64,000 nt of DNA from Thalassomonas actiniarum (GTDB taxonomy: Bacteria > Pseudomonadota > Gammaproteobacteria > Enterobacterales > Alteromonadaceae): assembly GCF_000948975.2 (NCBI RefSeq), contig NZ_CP059736.1, forward strand, positions 186,001 to 250,000, in the 5' to 3' direction. A model generated the notes under the pieces. It was not told the origin of the DNA and ran no database searches. It worked only from the letters and a program-made list of their open reading frames with translations. The position numbers and the translations under genes were made by a program. Shown here in pieces: positions 1 to 11,200 of this stretch. How positions within the stretch are numbered: the stretch's first letter is position 1; each line of letters opens with the position of its first letter.

Positions 1-3000
1 GCTTTTGGCAAAATGTATAGCCGCTGCGGCGGATTTGTTGAAGATATCGACGGCTTTGATGCGGGCTTTTTTGGCATTTCGCCAAGAGAGGCGCAAACCA
101 TGGATCCGCACCAGCGCATCTTGCTGGAAGTCTGCTGGGAAACGCTGGAATATGCCAATATTCTGCCGTCGTCGTTAGCGGGCAGTAATACCGGGGTATT
201 TATCGGCGTTAGCAGCATGGATCAGATTGTCAATCAGTTCGGTGAGGCTCGCCTGACAGATGTCGGACCATATCATGGCTCAGGTTGCGCCCTGGCGCCG
301 ATCGCGGGCCGGGTTTCCTTTAACTTTGGTTTTAACGGTCCGAGTATGGTCGTCGATACCGCCTGCTCCTCTTCATTACTTTCATTGCATTTAGCCGCCG
401 AAAGCCTGCGCCGTCAAGAATGCGATTTGGCGCTGGCCGGCGGCACACACTTTTTGTTTCATCCCGGATATTCGATCGCTTTTTGCAAGGCCAATATGCT
501 GTCTGAGGACGGGCGCTGTAAAACATTCGATGCTAAAGCCAACGGCTATGTCCGCGGCGAAGGTTGCGGTGTTGTGGCCTTAAAACGTTTATCGGATGCA
601 CAAAGTGACGGTGATACTATTTTGGCTTTGCTGCGCGGCTCTGCCGTTAATCAGGACGGCGCCAGTGGCGGCTTAACGGTACCGAACGGACCGGCGCAGG
701 AGCAGGTGATCAAAAAGGCATTGGCAAGGGCCGGACTCGATGCCGCGAGTGTCGATTATATTGAAGCACATGGCACAGGAACGCCGCTGGGGGATCCGAT
801 TGAAATCGGCGCCTTAGGCAATGTCTTTAAGCAGCCCTTGCTGGTGGGCTCGGTTAAAACCAATGTCGGTCATCTTGAAGCAAGCGCCGGCATAGCTGCA
901 GCCATTAAGGTGGCTTTGTCTTTGCAGCATCAATCCATACCGGCGCATTTACACTTTAACAAGCCCAATCCCTTGATCCCCTGGTCTGAAACAGACATTA
1001 AAGTACCTACCCGTTTGACGCCATGGCATAAGCAAGAAGGTGAGCAGCGTGTGGCAGGTATCAGCTCTTTTGGCTTTAGCGGTACCAATGTTCACCTGCT
1101 GATGTCAGATCTGCCAGGGGCAAAGGCTAAACCACAAAGCCAGGCAGCAAGGGCAGAGCAGCTGTTAACCTTATCGGCCCGTCATATCGACGCCTTAAAG
1201 GCGCTGGCCAAACGATGGGCAGAGGGCCCCCTGGCCGAAAAGGATGCCGACTTTGCCGCCTTGTGTGCCGGCGCCGCTCATTATCGCAGTGCATTTAAAG
1301 TACGCTTGGGATTAGTCGCCGACAGTGCGGCCAAGGCCCGTGTCTTGTTACTGGAATTTGCCGACAAGGGCCAAGCCGGGGGCATAAGCCTTGCCGAGGT
1401 GCCCGAGGAAGTGCCTGGGGTCGCTTTTTTATTTACCGGGCAGGGGGCGCAATATCCCGGCATGGGGCAAGCGCTCTATCAAGATGAAGCTGTCTTTCGC
1501 GAAGCAATCGATGAATGTGCCGCCTTGCTGGGGAATTATCGCGACATTGACTTACTCGACTTGTTATACCCAGAATCCCCCCGGACAGACACAGGTTTGC
1601 TCAATGAAACCGGCAATACCCAGCCCGCCTTGTTCTGCTTTGAGTATGCCCTGGCCCGTTTGTGGCAATCCCGGGGCATACAGCCGGCGGCCCTGATGGG
1701 GCATAGTGTCGGAGAATATGTTGCCGCCTGCCTGGCGGGCGTTTTTTCCCTGGCAGATGCGCTGAAGCTGATTGCTGCCCGTGGCCGTCTGATGCAGGCT
1801 CTGCCGACAGGCGGCGCCATGGCCGCGATATTGGCCGCGCCTGAGCGTGTCGAATCCCTGGTGGCGAGCAATGCCGACAACCTGTCTGTCGCGGCCTACA
1901 ATGCCCCGAGGAATACTGTGGTGTCGGGGGACAGCCAGGCGCTTGATACCTTGCTGGCGCTATTGCAGGAGCAGGGAATCGAATACCGCCGCCTCGCGGT
2001 TTCTCATGCCTTTCACTCCCCCTTGATGCAGCCTATGCTGTCAGACTTTCGCCGCCTTGCCGCACAAATTCATTACCACAAACCTAAGTTGCCGCTGATT
2101 TCAAATGTCAGCGGCAACTTTGCCGGTGAAGAGCTAGCCAGTGCCGACTACTGGGTGCGGCATGTGCTGGCGCCGGTGCGTTTTACCGACGGCCTGGAGC
2201 AACTATCGGCCCGGGGTTATCGCTATATGCTTGAAGTCGGCCCGGCAACAACCCTGGTCGGAATGGCAAGGCAGAGTGTCGGCGAGCATGTCGTCTTGGC
2301 TGCCAGCTTAAGTAAAGATCAGCCGCCGGGGGCGAGCATGCTGGCCGCCTTGGCGCAGTATTGGCTTCACGGCGGCCAGGTCGACTGGTCACTGGCGGGC
2401 ATGCAAGCCAGGCGTGATATTCAACTGCCTTTGTATCCGTTTCAGCATCGCGATTTCAGGCAAGCGATCGACATTGATGCGGCTTATGGCGGTTTGCAGG
2501 GCACGACCTCGCTGGAGCATCCCCTGCTGCAGCGCTGTTTCAAATCGCCACTGTTGCAGCAAACCTTGTTCGAGACAACGTTTTCCAGGAAAAACCAGCC
2601 TTTTATTGACGAGCACCGCGTCTTTGGCAAACTGGTGGTGGCAGGGGCCTCGCATTTATCCTTGATATTATCGGCCCTGTCGCTGGCCGGTTTATCAACT
2701 AAGGGGGGCTCGCTTACCCAGGTGATGTTTCCTACGGCGCTGATCGTGCCGGAGCAGGGGGAATGTGCGGTACAGCTGTCCCTGACACCGCAAAGCGATA
2801 GCAGCGGTGAATTTCGCTTAATGAGTTTGCCCGGGCAGGCAGAGCCCAAACTGCATGCCAAAGGGCAGTTTGCCGCTATTGCTTCGCCTGCCATAACGCC
2901 GGATCTCCAGGCTGCCCGGGAGCGTTGCCGCGAAAAGGTCGCCGCCGATGAAGTCTACCGGGTGCAGGCGAAACGCCATATTGTTGTCGGCCCCAGCTAT

Positions 3001-5265
3001 CATTGGTTAACTGAGTTGCAACGCGGCCCGTCGGAAGCTATTGCCCGGTTACAGCTTCCCTCGGTTTTGGCGGATGTGATCCAAGATTATAGTATCCACC
3101 CGGGGTTAATCGATTCTTGTTTCGGCGCTATGGTGATAGCCAGGCCCATGGAAATATCCGAGAGCTTTATTCCCTTTTCCATAGCAGCCCTGCACATCTA
3201 TCCGCCGTCGCAGGGTTTTGCCGGCGTGACCGCCTTTATCGCACATGCCGTGGTGCGTGAATGCAATCACATGAAAATGCTGGGAGATATCCATTTATAT
3301 AACGAACAGGGAGAGATGCTGGCCGCCTTTGTCGGTCTTGAAGGGCGCAGTGCCGGCCGTCAGGCCTTATTGGCGGCAGATGAAAGCCGGGCGCCGGCGC
3401 TGTATCATGTCGATTGGCAAAAACTGCAACCGGCGATAGCGCCAGACTCCCCTTCGATAGCGCAACCTTGGCTGATCTTTGCCGATGCCGGGGGGATCGG
3501 TGAACAACTGACCGCCACCTTAAACAAAAAAGGCATTGCCGCCGCGCTTGCCCTGGCAGACCCGCAGGCCGGGCAACTGACCCAAACGGCAACGGGCAGC
3601 TATGTTTTATCGCCAGGCTCGCCGCATCATTTCCAGCAGCTGCTGGCGGCCTGCGCGGCACCCGGGCAAATTGTCTATTTGTGGGGGCTGGGCCAAACCA
3701 GCGAGCACTTTGACGAGCAGCAAAGTGCCTGTGCCGGCGCCTTACATTTATTGCAGGCATTGGCGCAATATTCCTCCAAGGAAACCAGTACCGGCAAGCC
3801 CCGCGTATTCCTGGTGACTCAGGGGGCGCAAAAGGTCTTTGACGGCGAACAACTGCCGGCGCCGCAGCAGGCTTTATTATGGGGGCTGGGCTCCGTCGCC
3901 GCAGCCGAGCATAGCGAATGGGCAAGCATTTGCCTGGATTTGGATCCGAACGCCGCTGTTGGGCAAGCGGCAGCCAACCTGCTGGCGGCAACGGCTTTAA
4001 CCGATAAGGAGACCCGCATCGCCTGGCGCAACAGCAGCGTTTATGCCGCCCGTTTGCTCCTATCTGAAACCGATAGCGAACCCGGAGCGGCATTTGCGGC
4101 TAAGCCGGATGCCAGCTATCTTATTACCGGCGCACAGGGGGCGCTTGGGCGGGAAGTGGCTGCCTGGCTGGTACAGCGCGGTGCCCGCCATTTGGCCCTC
4201 ATCGGGCGTAGCGCCCCGGAGCAGACATGGCTTGAAGATTTAGCCAACCAGGGGGCAAAACCCTGTTTTTATCAGGCCGATGTTGCCGATATCTCGGCAC
4301 TGGCAGCTGTGATTGAACAGGCAGAGCACAGGCAGGCCCCGTTGGCAGGGGTATTCCATCTCGCCGGGATCTTGGACGACGGTTTGCTGGCCGGTCAAAG
4401 CTGGTCGCGCTGGCAACAAGTGCTGGCGCCGAAAGTTACCGGCGCCTGGAACCTGCATCGCTTGACCCGGGATAAAGACTTAGCCGTTTTTGTTAACTTT
4501 TCTTCGCTGGCTTCTTTACTTGGCCCTGCCGGGCAGGGGAGTTATGCCGCCGCCAATGCGTTTTTGGACGCCCTGGCCAACCAGCGCAGTGCTGCGGGAC
4601 TGGCAGGTTTAAGTATCAACTGGGGGCCGTGGGCAGAAGCGGGAATGGCTGCCAAACTTGATGCCGAGCAACAGGCGCGGATGGACTTGTTGGGCATTGC
4701 CCGGATCACAACCCGACACGCCCTGGACAAGTTAGGCGAATTATTACCCGCGGCTCAGGGGCAGGCGGGTGTGCTGGCCGTGGATTGGCAGGGCTACAGC
4801 CAGACGAATAAGACACCGCTTTTAGACCATCTGGCGGGGGCGAAAACAGATACTTCAATTTATCAGCAGCTGCAGCAGGCCGCAGGTCATGAGCGCAGAG
4901 AGCGGCTGACTCAGCTACTGGTGTCGGTCGTAACGCAAGTACTGCAGTTGTCCCCGGACGAAGTCGCGGTGCGGGACCGTTTGTTTGATTTAGGCATAGA
5001 TTCCCTGACGGCCCTTGATATGAAAAATCGCCTGCAAACCCTGCTTGAGTGCTCGCTGAGCTCAACCCTGTTATTTGATCACCCGACAATCGAAGCGTTA
5101 ACCGATTATTTTCTGGATAAGTTGTTCCCAATTTCCGCCGTGCAGCAGCCGGTTGTGCAAAACAGCCCGCTACAGCGAAATGATGGTGTTGAAGAAATGT
5201 CCGAAGCCGAAGCCGAAGCCTTGCTTCTGGCCGAGCTTGAACAAATGGAGAAACAACCCGAATGA
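1..5265 (+). CDS. Modular PKS, KS-AT-DH-KR-ACP (5' end outside window)
   Basis: Polyketide synthase extension module, open at the left edge: the first ~55 KS residues and any docking helix are missing. Counting the codon at position 1 as residue 1, the KS triad is Cys122 (TACSSS), His257 (EAHGTG) and His291 (NVGHLEA). The AT starts near 470 with nucleophile Ser569 in GHSVGEY and a HAFHS motif, which in this family indicates malonyl-CoA. A DH follows with His872 and Asp1038, but the HxxxGxxxxP motif ends in Ala instead of Pro. The KR has a TGAQGALG nucleotide loop near 1370, an LDD motif (B-type) and Tyr1515. The ACP serine is Ser1668 in LGIDSL. The tail (VEEMSEAEAEALLLAEL) resembles a class 2 ACP-side docking helix. 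It overlaps the next gene by four bases (ATGA). Predicted to add a malonyl unit reduced to hydroxyl or alkene, depending on whether the DH works. Confidence 0.95.
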   Translation, partial: AFGKMYSRCGGFVEDIDGFDAGFFGISPREAQTMDPHQRILLEVCWETLEYANILPSSLAGSNTGVFIGVSSMDQIVNQFGEARLTDVGPYHGSGCALAPIAGRVSFNFGFNGPSMVVDTACSSSLLSLHLAAESLRRQECDLALAGGTHFLFHPGYSIAFCKANMLSEDGRCKTFDAKANGYVRGEGCGVVALKRLSDAQSDGDTILALLRGSAVNQDGASGGLTVPNGPAQEQVIKKALARAGLDAASVDYIEAHGTGTPLGDPIEIGALGNVFKQPLLVGSVKTNVGHLEASAGIAAAIKVALSLQHQSIPAHLHFNKPNPLIPWSETDIKVPTRLTPWHKQEGEQRVAGISSFGFSGTNVHLLMSDLPGAKAKPQSQAARAEQLLTLSARHIDALKALAKRWAEGPLAEKDADFAALCAGAAHYRSAFKVRLGLVADSAAKARVLLLEFADKGQAGGISLAEVPEEVPGVAFLFTGQGAQYPGMGQALYQDEAVFREAIDECAALLGNYRDIDLLDLLYPESPRTDTGLLNETGNTQPALFCFEYALARLWQSRGIQPAALMGHSVGEYVAACLAGVFSLADALKLIAARGRLMQALPTGGAMAAILAAPERVESLVASNADNLSVAAYNAPRNTVVSGDSQALDTLLALLQEQGIEYRRLAVSHAFHSPLMQPMLSDFRRLAAQIHYHKPKLPLISNVSGNFAGEELASADYWVRHVLAPVRFTDGLEQLSARGYRYMLEVGPATTLVGMARQSVGEHVVLAASLSKDQPPGASMLAALAQYWLHGGQVDWSLAGMQARRDIQLPLYPFQHRDFRQAIDIDAAYGGLQGTTSLEHPLLQRCFKSPLLQQTLFETTFSRKNQPFIDEHRVFGKLVVAGASHLSLILSALSLAGLSTKGGSLTQVMFPTALIVPEQGECAVQLSLTPQSDSSGEFRLMSLPGQAEPKLHAKGQFAAIASPAITPDLQAARERCREKVAADEVYRVQAKRHIVVGPSYHWLTELQRGPSEAIARLQLPSVLADVIQDYSIHPGLIDSCFGAMVIARPMEISESFIPFSIAALHIYPPSQGFAGVTAFIAHAVVRECNHMKMLGDIHLYNEQGEMLAAFVGLEGRSAGRQALLAADESRAPALYHVDWQKLQPAIAPDSPSIAQPWLIFADAGGIGEQLTATLNKKGIAAALALADPQAGQLTQTATGSYVLSPGSPHHFQQLLAACAAPGQIVYLWGLGQTSEHFDEQQSACAGALHLLQALAQYSSKETSTGKPRVFLVTQGAQKVFDGEQLPAPQQALLWGLGSVAAAEHSEWASICLDLDPNAAVGQAAANLLAATALTDKETRIAWRNSSVYAARLLLSETDSEPGAAFAAKPDASYLITGAQGALGREVAAWLVQRGARHLALIGRSAPEQTWLEDLANQGAKPCFYQADVADISALAAVIEQAEHRQAPLAGVFHLAGILDDGLLAGQSWSRWQQVLAPKVTGAWNLHRLTRDKDLAVFVNFSSLASLLGPAGQGSYAAANAFLDALANQRSAAGLAGLSINWGPWAEAGMAAKLDAEQQARMDLLGIARITTRHALDKLGELLPAAQGQAGVLAVDWQGYSQTNKTPLLDHLAGAKTDTSIYQQLQQAAGHERRERLTQLLVSVVTQVLQLSPDEVAVRDRLFDLGIDSLTALDMKNRLQTLLECSLSSTLLFDHPTIEALTDYFLDKLFPISAVQQPVVQNSPLQRNDGVEEMSEAEAEALLLAELEQMEKQPE

Positions 5266-8200
5266 GTACTGGCAATAATTCCTCTGAGCCCTCGGCAACC
5301 AAACGTGCGCTGCTGGCGATACAAAAACTGCAGAATAAACTTGATGCCGCCGAGCAGGCGCGCCATGAGGCAATTGCCGTCGTGGGTATGTCATGCCGCT
5401 TTCCCGGCGGGGTCGATACGCCTGAAGCCTATTGGCAGTTGCTGTGCAGCGGTCAGGATGCAACGGGGACGGTGCCGGCAAGCCGCTGGAATGTCGATGA
5501 CTATTACGATGCCAACCCCGATGTCCCGGGAAAAACCTATACCCGCAATGGCGGCTTTTTAGCTGAGGTTGATCAGTTTGATCCTGCGATGTTCGGGATC
5601 TCGCCGCGCGAAGCCGCAAGCATAGATCCCCAACACAGGTTGCTGATGGAACTGGCCTGGGAAGCCCTGGAAAATGCCAACATTCCCACAGACCAGGTCT
5701 ACAACAGCGAAACCGGTGTTTTTGTCGGCATGACCAGCACAGAATACGGCGCCCACCTGCTGTGGTCAGGGGATACCAAACGCATTAATGCCTATGCCGG
5801 CACCGGGGGATCCTTGGGGGTTGCCGCCGGCAGGCTTTCCTATGCACTGGGGCTGGCCGGACCGAGCCTGGTGGTGGATACCGCCTGCTCTTCTTCACTG
5901 GTGACAACCCATATCGCCTGTCAGAGCCTGCGTGCCGGGGACTGCGATCTTGCCCTGTCTGCGGGGGTGAATTTGATTTTGGGACCGGAAACCTTTGTCA
6001 ATTTTTCCAAAGCCAAAATGCTTGCTCCGGACGGGCGTTGCAAAACCTTCGATGCCGCCGCCGACGGTTATGCCCGCGGCGAGGGGGGCGGGGTGGTGGT
6101 ACTCAAACGTCTCAGTGATGCGCAGCGCGATGGCGATAAGGTGTTGGCGGTTATCAAGGGCTCGGCAGTAAACCAAGACGGTCCCAGCGGGGGATTGACC
6201 GTGCCCAACGGCCCGGCACAGGTAAAGGTGATACGCAAAGCGCTTAGCGCCGGCGGTATCCTTCCCCACCAGGTGGGCTATGTTGAGGCGCACGGCACCG
6301 GCACCGCCCTGGGGGATCCCATTGAAGTCTCGGCCCTGAACAGCGCTTATGGCGAAAACCGCCAACAGCCGTTGTCGGTGGGGTCGGTGAAAACAAATTT
6401 TGGCCATTTGGAGTCGGCCGCCGGTATTGCCGGGCTCATCAAGTCGGTGCTGATGTTGCAGCATGGGCAAATTCCCCCCCATTTGCATTTTAACGAGCCC
6501 AGCCCGCATATTCCCTGGGCGGATCTGGCCGTAAACATTCCCACCAAGGTGCAAACCTGGAATGAGCCCTTGCGTTATGCCGGGGTCAGTTCATTCAGCT
6601 TTAGCGGCACCAATGCACATCTGGTGCTGGCCACGGCGCCGCAGCCAGAGCAGGAACCGGAGCCGATCGCCCTGCCGGGGCAACGCTGGCGTCTGTTGCC
6701 GGTTAGTGCAAAAGACGAGCGGGCGCTCAAGGCCCTGACCTCTGCCTGGCAAGACCGTCTGGCGGCCGCCGGGCCTATGTCAGACGAAACCTGGGCGGAA
6801 CTGGCGCGCACTGCGGTCAATGGCCGCAGCCAGCTGCCTTACCGCATGGCCTTGATCGGTGACAGTGCCCGGGCGGTGAGTCAGCGCCTGGCAGCAAACA
6901 ATTTGCCCGCGGGCCGCGTGGCCGGCGGCGGCAGGGGGAAAATAGCCTTTGTCTTTACCGGGCAGGGCAGTCAGCACAGGCATATGGGACAGGAATTGTA
7001 CCGGGAGTCCGGGGTATTTAAAGAGGCGCTGGATGCCTGTGATGCCTTGTTGCAGCCTAAGCTCGGACATTCGCTGATCAGCCTGCTTTACGGGGACGAC
7101 GACCAGTATGAGGTCTTGTTAAATATCACCGCATTTACCCAGCCGGTGTTGTTTGCCGTCGAATATGCGTTAATGCGCTTGTGGCAGTCGTGGGGCATAA
7201 CCCCGGATGCGGTGCTCGGGCACAGTGTCGGGGAATATGCCGCCGCCTGCTGCGCCGGTATCTTATCGCTTGAGGATGCGCTTGGGCTGATCGCCGAGCG
7301 GGGACACCTGATGCAGGAATTATGCGATCCCGGGGCCATGGTCTCTGTGCCCCTGAGCGAGCAGGATGTCAAAGAGGTGATCCGTCCCTGGCGGGGGGAG
7401 CTGACCATAGCCACAATCAACGGCCCGCAAAATGTGGTGGTTTCCTGCAAACCGGTCGCCGCCGCGGCTTTTGCCGACGGTTTGTCGGCTGCGGGCATAG
7501 AGCCGCGGATATTAAAGGTTTCCCATGGATTCCACTCGCCTATGATGGAGCCGATGCTGGCGCCGTTTGCCGCTGCAACCAAGCGTATCGCTTATCACAG
7601 CCCTGATATCCCTGTGTACTCGACCCTCACCGGGAAACAGTCGGATAGTGCCCTGGCCGATGCCACTTATTGGCTGGATCATATTACTGCCCCGGTACGT
7701 TTTGCCCAAGGCATGCAAGCTTTACTGGCTGACGGCTACCGCACTTTTGTTGAAATAGGTCCAAGACCCACCCTTTGCTCGCTGGGGCGGGAAGTGGCAG
7801 AAAATTTCGATGCCGATATCGCCAAACACTGCACCTGGCTGCCCAGTTTGCGTGCCGGGCATGCATCCTGGGGCAGTATGCTGCAAAGTTTGGGGAAATT
7901 GTGGACCACAGGCGCAGAGATTAACTGGTCTGAGTTAAACGGCGCCGGTCCGGCCCATGCCCGCTTGCCCAACTATCCGTTCCAGCGGAGCCGCTATTGG
8001 ATAGACTGGAGTCTGGGCAGCCAAACGGGGAGCAATAGCAATCATCCGGCGCACCTGTTATTGGGGCAGCGCCTGCACAGCCCGGCACTGGACAAAGAGA
8101 CCCTGGTCTTTAGCTCACAACTGAGCCCGCAGACGGCTGATTTACTGGCCCATCATAAGATCTTCAATCAGGTGGTATTGCCTGCGGCAGCACATATTGA

Positions 8201-11200
8201 AATCGCCCTGGCAGGCGCCGCCCGTTTATGGTCAAAAGACAGCACCGGATACCTGGCGGTGGAGGAAGTAGCGATCGAGCAGGCGCTGGTATTATCAGAC
8301 GAGCAGCCGACGTCGCTGCAGCTGGTGTTAAAGCCGGCGGCGACAAACACAGACAGCCGGCAAAGCTATGATTTTTGTATCTACAGCCAGGGCAATGCGG
8401 ACAGCCCATGGCTGACCCATACCCGGGGGCAGTTACAACCCCTGGTAGCTCCGGCCGTGCCGGCCGGGATCGATTTAACGCAATTGCAGGCCTTATGTCC
8501 CGAGCAGCTCTCGGTGGCTGACTATTATCAGGGGGCACATGCTGTCGGCATCGAGCATGGCGAGCATTTCCAGGCATTGACGGGCCTGTGGCAGGGAAAA
8601 GATCTGATACTGGCGCGCTTGCAGCTGCCGGACGAGGTGGCCGGCAGTGTCGATGAGTTTTTACTGCACCCGGTTATTTTAGATGCCGCCTTTCAAATGG
8701 TCGGTGTCCCTTTACTGGCGAAAAAACAGACAAAAGCCTATCTGCCCGTCGGTATGGCGGCATTGCGCCGTTATCAAGGCACAGGTAAAGTCGCCTGGTG
8801 TCTGGTACGTGTGAAAGGGGAAACCAACAAGCTGTTTACTGCCGATGTCCAGCTGGCGGATGAGGCGGGCAATATCCTGGCCGAGGTTGACGAATTGCGC
8901 TATCAGCAGGTGGACAAAAACGCCCTGTCCGGCGGCTTATTCGGGTACAGCGACTGGCTCTACCGGACCGAGTGGCAAGAGCGCCAGGCCTATGGTGCTA
9001 ATGCCGATTGGTTGCCCGATGTCGATTTATTGTCCCGGCAGCTGCAGAGTGCAACAGCAGAGGTAGCCGGGCGTATTGACTGGTACGGCGAATTCTTTTC
9101 CGCCCTGGACAACCTGGTGGCCGGTTATGCCTGTGCCGCTCTAAAGGAGCTGGGACTGGACTGGCAGCCGGGCACAAGCTTTACCCTGGAAGTATTGATG
9201 AAGCAGCTGGCGGTTATCCCCGAGTATCGGCGGCTGCTGGCCCGGTTGCTGGCCATTATGACCGAGCAGGGACATTTGCAGGCGAACGGGCAGGACTGGC
9301 TGATGTTGCCCCTTGCCCCCTGTGACTGCGAACGCCTGTTCGATGCCCTGTCGGCAAGCTTCCCGCAGGCAAACCATGAGCTGGCCCTGGTGCAGCAATG
9401 CGGGCGCTCTCTGGCCCCGGCACTCAATGGCCGGGTGAAAGGTCTGGAGCTGCTTTTCCCCGGCGGCAGCGCAGATCTGGTGACGCGTTTTTATACCCGC
9501 TCCCCGGGCCCGCAGCAAATGAATAAGTTGCTGCAGCACACCCTGACAAAGACGCTTCAGCATCTGCCGGCAGGACAGGGGCTGCGTATTCTGGAGATAG
9601 GCGGCGGCACCGGCAGTACCAGTTCGCATTTATTGCCCCACCTGCCCGCTGACCGCTGCCATTATGTCTTTACCGATATTTCCGCAGTTTTCACCAGCAA
9701 AGCGCGCGAACAATTTACCGGGTATGATTTTATTGATTACCGGGTGCTGGATATAGAAACCGACCCCCTTGCCCAGGGATTCGAGCCGGCCGCTTTTGAT
9801 ATTATCATTGCCGCCAATGTCGTACATGCCACCTGTGATTTGCAGCAAACCCTGACACATGTCAACCAGCTGCTGGTGCCGGGGGGGGAGCTGCTATTGC
9901 TTGAAGGAACATCGCCGCAGCCCTGGCTGGATATGACCTTTGGTTTGACCGACGGCTGGTGGCGGGGCAGCGATGCCGCCCGCAGCGACGGTTACCCCCT
10001 GGTGACTGTCGATAGCTGGCGCCGGGTATTGACCGCGTCCGGCTTTGATACTGCGGCCGCGATCGGCGCCCGGCAGCTGCCTGAAAATGCACTGTGCCGC
10101 CAGGCGGTGATCGCGGCAAGAAAACCGTTAACCCCGGACAGCGGTCACTGGCTGATAGTAGCGGATCAAACCGGCATAGCTGCTGCACTGGCGCAGCAGC
10201 TAGGTGCCGGCGGCGTTTCCTGTCACCTGCTGGCCGCGGACCAGGCGGTCACGGCCGACAGCCTGGCGTTATGCCTTGGGGACTGTGACGATTTGTCTGT
10301 TATCGTGCATGCGCGCGCCCTCGATGCAGCCGGCAGCGATATGCTGGATAGCGAAAAACTGGCGGCGGCGCAGCACCTGGGCTGTAAAACCGCATTGGAT
10401 TTGCTGGCGGCACTGGCGACGCTGAAACTTGTGCATACGCCGCGCCTGGTGTTATTGACGCGCTGCGGCGTAGATGTCGCCCCTATGCCGCAAGGGGGCA
10501 GGATCAATGTCGGCCAGTCGCCGCTGATCGGCATGGGGCAAGTGATACAAAAAGAGTATCCCGAATATCATTGCCGCCATATTGATATCGATTACCGGCA
10601 AGACAGCCTGGCGCCGTGTATCCATGCCCTCTGGCAGGAAGCAGCCTCGGTGACGCTGTCGGCGGCAAACGAAACCGTTGCCCTGCGCGCAGGGCAAGAC
10701 CGCTATTACCGTTATGTACCGCGTCTGGCACGCTTGCCGGCGGGGCAGGCGCCCCATGAAGCGCTGCCCGTACGCAAGCAGGCCTGGTACCTGATCACCG
10801 GCGGTTTGGGAGATCTCGGCCTGGTTACGGCGCATTGGCTGGTGGCGGAACAAGGGGCGCGCCGCCTGGTGTTGGCCGGGCGCCATGCGCCCTCGGCGCA
10901 GGCGCAGCAGCAGATCGCCAAACTCAAGGCCCTGGGAGCCAGTGTCCTGACCATAGCGGTCGATATGACAGAAATCGCTCAGGTTGATGCCATGATGGCC
11001 ACCATAGCCGGCCAGGGCGAACTGGCGGGGGTGATACATGCGGCCGGCACTATGGATGACGGCGTGCTCGCGTCCATGTCATGGCAGCGCTTTGCCGCCG
11101 TCCTGGCGCCTAAAACCCTGGGGGCATGGAACCTGCACCTGGCCTGTCAATCCCTGGCGCTTGATTTCTTTATCCTGTATTCCTCCGCCGCCTCGGTATT

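Noticed and set aside
3236-4093. Long minus-strand open frame (285 codons) and other antisense frames within the synthase genes
   Set aside because: They lie wholly inside strongly supported PKS/NRPS coding sequence, have no ribosome sites and read as Arg/Pro-rich low-complexity protein, typical of shadows in GC-rich genes.
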